A DNA stretch of 64,000 bases from Acanthornis magna. Its lineage: Eukaryota; Chordata; Aves; Passeriformes; Acanthizidae. Location: positions 8,466,501 through 8,530,500 of the forward strand of contig JAWUZG010000004.1 of NCBI GenBank assembly GCA_036785705.1. Direction: 5' to 3'. Below, one piece after another: positions 61,130-64,000 of the stretch. The notes below the pieces were generated by a model that saw only the letters and a program-made list of their open reading frames with translations, was not told the origin of the DNA and did no database searches. A program made the translations under genes and the position numbers. Position 1 is the stretch's first letter; every line of letters starts with the position of its first letter.

Positions 61130-61500
61130 ATTAATTGCAAAAAAATTGTCTTTTTATTCATTAGTAGTACAGCTTTTCATTGAATGTCCCAGCAGTGGCC
61201 CAAGACAATTTAGATAAAAACCATTATTTCTTCTGTCTAGACAGGAATGAATTTGTAGTTTTGCCCTTTTACATGGAAATGATGGAGAATTGCTGTCATT
61301 TGATGTAATACAGAAAAGACTTTTGCACCTTTAATCTGCAGATCAGACATTGTCAACATTCCCTTTATGACCAAGGTGGCCACAATTCATCCAAGTACTT
61401 AAATAGATGTTTTCCCTTAATGATGCAATTTCACAGTAATTATGAATGCATTTAAAGTTACACTTGTGTTCAATACATTGGCTTTGACGGCTTTATTATT
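61130..61500. promoter_or_regulatory. Candidate conserved non-coding / enhancer-like block
   Basis: Seen: about 370 bases free of repeats and low-complexity runs, with balanced composition. It has homeodomain cores (CATTAATTGC at 61130), a T-box-like CACCTTTA, and ATGATGCAAT/TGCATTTAA motifs, and no useful open frame. Inferred: resembles conserved vertebrate enhancers in style only. An alignment to other birds and mammals would settle it. Confidence 0.25.
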
Positions 61501-64000
61501 TGAATGGAAAGAAAAGAGATTATTTTTCTTTCTTTTAAATAAAACATCACCAGGCTTCATTTTCCCTAATAGAGACTTCACACTAAATACAGATCACTAA
61601 CTTCTAAGCCTGGAAATAAAACCCTTCAATCCATAACTAATACTGAGTAGCAGACGGAATCATTGGACAAGAAAAGACTGCATGTCTTATGATATTCAGT
61701 AGCCATGGACATGGATAAAGTACACATTTAATCAGAAGTATTTATAGAATACATATTTTTATGTACGTCATCTATGTTCCATAAGTTTAGGTAACATACA
61801 TAACTACATTGCAGGTTTCTTTTCTCTTCCCAGAAAACTTTTTGATACTTTAATACTTTCCTGTACTCAACACCAAAAAAACAAACAAACGAAAAAAAAC
61901 CCTAAAAAACCAACCAAACAAAAAGACCCCTCCATTTGGGTTTCAGTTAAGGATACGACCTTCCTTTTTCAGAAGTGCAATTGCACACTTAAAGTCTCTT
62001 GACATGAGCCTAAGCCTTTTATAGATCCAATACTGAATCTTAAAATTCTTTCAAGCTAGTCAGGTTAAATCATGGTAACTGCTAAAATTTATGCTGAAAA
62101 TATTCAATTATAGAATGTCTGCTTTATTTTTCCACTAATTTCTTTTGTGCCTGGTTTCAAGGTACTTTCTCAGCTACAACAGAAGCTGTTTTCAGAACAC
62201 TGAGTGCCAGTCAGGCAAGCCCCTGCCCACCTACAAAATGTGTGCAAACATGCCTGTAGTAGTTCTAAATAACATCAGTGCATTTTGTCTTAATTAATTT
62301 CTTGATAGGGCCAGGCTCTCAAATCTCCATCCTCAATAGCTGCATCTGTGGCAGGTTGTTTTCAGGCATGAACATGACTTGCACCTGTTATCTGTAGTCT
62401 TACAGTAGGTGTTTGAGCATGGCAGTGGCTCACCCAAGTGATTTCCTTCCTGGTAGAATCATGATCAAAGTACTTTCTGGGACGCATCTCCAGCAGCACT
62501 GGAGATGAATGGTCCTACAGATCACGTCTGTTTAAATATATGTGTCATTCCTGGAAACCATAGAACTGACACAAACTACATCCCTTGTAAACTGATACAT
62601 GAATATATGGCCCAAGGGCAAAAATTTGTAATGTGAAATCAAGTATTGATCCTTCCCACTTGTTAAGGTAGAAACTGACTATGTAAGTGCAATGAAAGAG
62701 AAGAAAACTTATGCTATGAGAGGTAAGGAGCAGAAAAATCTCTTAACCTTTTTCATAAACCATCCTAAAATACTGGATGTTAAGAGCAATACTAATAACA
62801 AGAACAATTACTTGAAGTGTGTCTAAGGACATATGAAGTAAAGAGTTTCTTACATCTAACAATCATGGCTGGCAGGTCATTCAGTTGTTTTACAGTAAGA
62901 AGTGCTTCTGTAATAATTGCTAATAATTTGTTTATGAACACTGTATATCCACAGATTCTGCACTTACATAGATTTCCTCCCATTGCATTTTTCACTGAAA
63001 TTAATCATGTTTTTCAACACTTATCTTACTAGACTAAGCTAGCCATAGGTTTTTACCCTCATATTGTAAAATACATTTGTCATTCATCTTCATTTCTTCC
63101 TGTTCAAACTTGTGCTTCCTGACCACATGTGACCAGAAATGGCTGCAACTACAGGTAGATGAGCATTACCTTCTGCAAAAATATTACCAGGATTTCCAGA
63201 CATTTATTTATTTATTTTTCCTGAAATTCTAAGACTTCACTGAGAAAACAGCAGTGCATGGGCAGATCATTGTCATCTCAATTTCTCTTCATCTGTCATG
63301 GCCTCTAAAAATTCAGCCCCTAGTTTACAGAGACCTCATGTACTTCAAATTACAACACAATTTCTGTGATATCAATATTCAACATAATTTGTTTCTTCCA
63401 GAGTCATGATCTCAACAGTGTTGATCAAAATTTCCAGCCTTGTGTTTTTCACGGGCTTCAGGACCTATGCCTGAAAACATAGCCAATTAAAAAGATATTA
63501 AATATTTATTGTAAGACTGAACCTAAGAAACACTGCATGATCCCTTTCATTTCAGTAGCCAGCATTTAATAATCACCAAAAAAGCCTGCTTTTCCATTTT
63601 ATATTTTTTTATTAATTGATGGAAGACTTCCCACTTGAATATCTTTTTAAAATAGTATCACACTGTTTAGATATCAAGTCCTTTCAATTAGCCTCATCTT
63701 AGAAATTAATCTATTAGAGGAGATTTTTAATAACTCTAATGTCATATGTCTTCAGTTAGTCCATTTATGTTTTGTATCATTGTCCATTTCCTTCTGTCCC
63801 TGGTAGCACTGATGTCCTTAATAAAAGCTCTATTGAAAAAAACCCCAAAACAGGATCCTTAGAATAAAGTTACAGGCTACACTTGTCTCATTCTGCTTAT
63901 TTTTTTAAATTTTACTCATATGTTTTTCTCCTACTATATTGCCGGGATCTGTTAATGTTTTATTTAGTATGTCAGTCCTTTTAGTAGTCTGGATACAGAT
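61501..64000. other. AT-rich non-coding stretch, no gene seen
   Basis: An A/C-rich low-complexity run lies at 61869-61925 and a short (TTTA)n at 63206-63220. Open frames are 71 codons or fewer. No transposon named. The window ends in unique sequence. Confidence 0.65.
61869..61925. repeat. A/C-rich low-complexity run
   Basis: About 55 bases built almost entirely of A with scattered C (AAACAAACAAACGAAA, CCAACCAAACAAAAAG). Possibly a decayed poly-A tail or (AAAC)n microsatellite. Confidence 0.75.

Noticed and set aside
1..64000. CRISPR arrays, operons, bacterial or phage genes
   Set aside because: All tandem repeats here are microsatellites or retroelement parts, and the sequence is clearly vertebrate nuclear DNA.

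Overview
This is vertebrate nuclear DNA, almost certainly from a bird and probably a songbird (passerine). The evidence is the repeat content. CR1 LINE fragments occur on both strands, some ending in the typical octamer-like tail (ATTCTATG-type). There is a SINE built from a tRNA-Ile-like head joined to a CR1 3' tail, which is the architecture of the zebra finch family TguSINE1. Several LTR elements are of types I know from bird genomes. Family names come from recall, since no search could be run. The DNA is AT-rich, with many poly-A/T runs and dense stop codons.

I find no intact protein-coding gene, no convincing multi-exon gene, no tRNA or rRNA gene, and no CRISPR or bacterial feature. The longest open frames are 100-130 codons. 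They are AT-biased chance frames, frames through repeats, or retroelement remnants. The window reads as a gene desert or the inside of a very large intron. Three blocks (about 3.3-3.96 kb, 23.0-23.76 kb and 61.1-61.5 kb) have the homeobox/POU-motif-rich, repeat-free look of conserved non-coding regulatory DNA. That is inference only.

Layout: 1-8.2 kb unique AT-rich DNA with one enhancer-like block; 8.26-8.54 kb a short minus-strand solo LTR; 8.5-16.8 kb unique; 16.8-18.5 kb two CR1 3' fragments; 19.77-20.36 kb copy A of an internal duplication; 23-24 kb enhancer-like and extremely AT-rich DNA; 24.7-25.8 kb an internally deleted CR1 with an (AAT)n tail; 28.56-29.64 kb a 1.1-kb solo LTR; 34.1-34.8 kb another solo LTR with a duplicated U3 block; 37.3-37.5 kb a polypurine tract; 41.7-43.7 kb CR1 pieces; 45.3-45.76 kb an exon-like segment of unknown origin; 48.0 kb a TguSINE1-like SINE; 48.9-50.9 kb two CR1 copies, one with an expanded pentanucleotide tail; 53.1-57.1 kb a composite block; 57-64 kb unique DNA.

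The composite block is the most interesting part. Copy B of the 0.6-kb duplication (about 97% identical over its alignable right two thirds to copy A, 33 kb away) abuts a truncated minus-strand ERVK-like provirus fragment. That fragment has an LTR end, a lysine-tRNA-type primer-binding site and gag remnants. Its gag is interrupted by a nested plus-strand LTR of 900 bp flanked by an exact 5-bp duplication. This gives an insertion order and a rearrangement that can be tested. I found no new defence, toxin or biosynthetic system.
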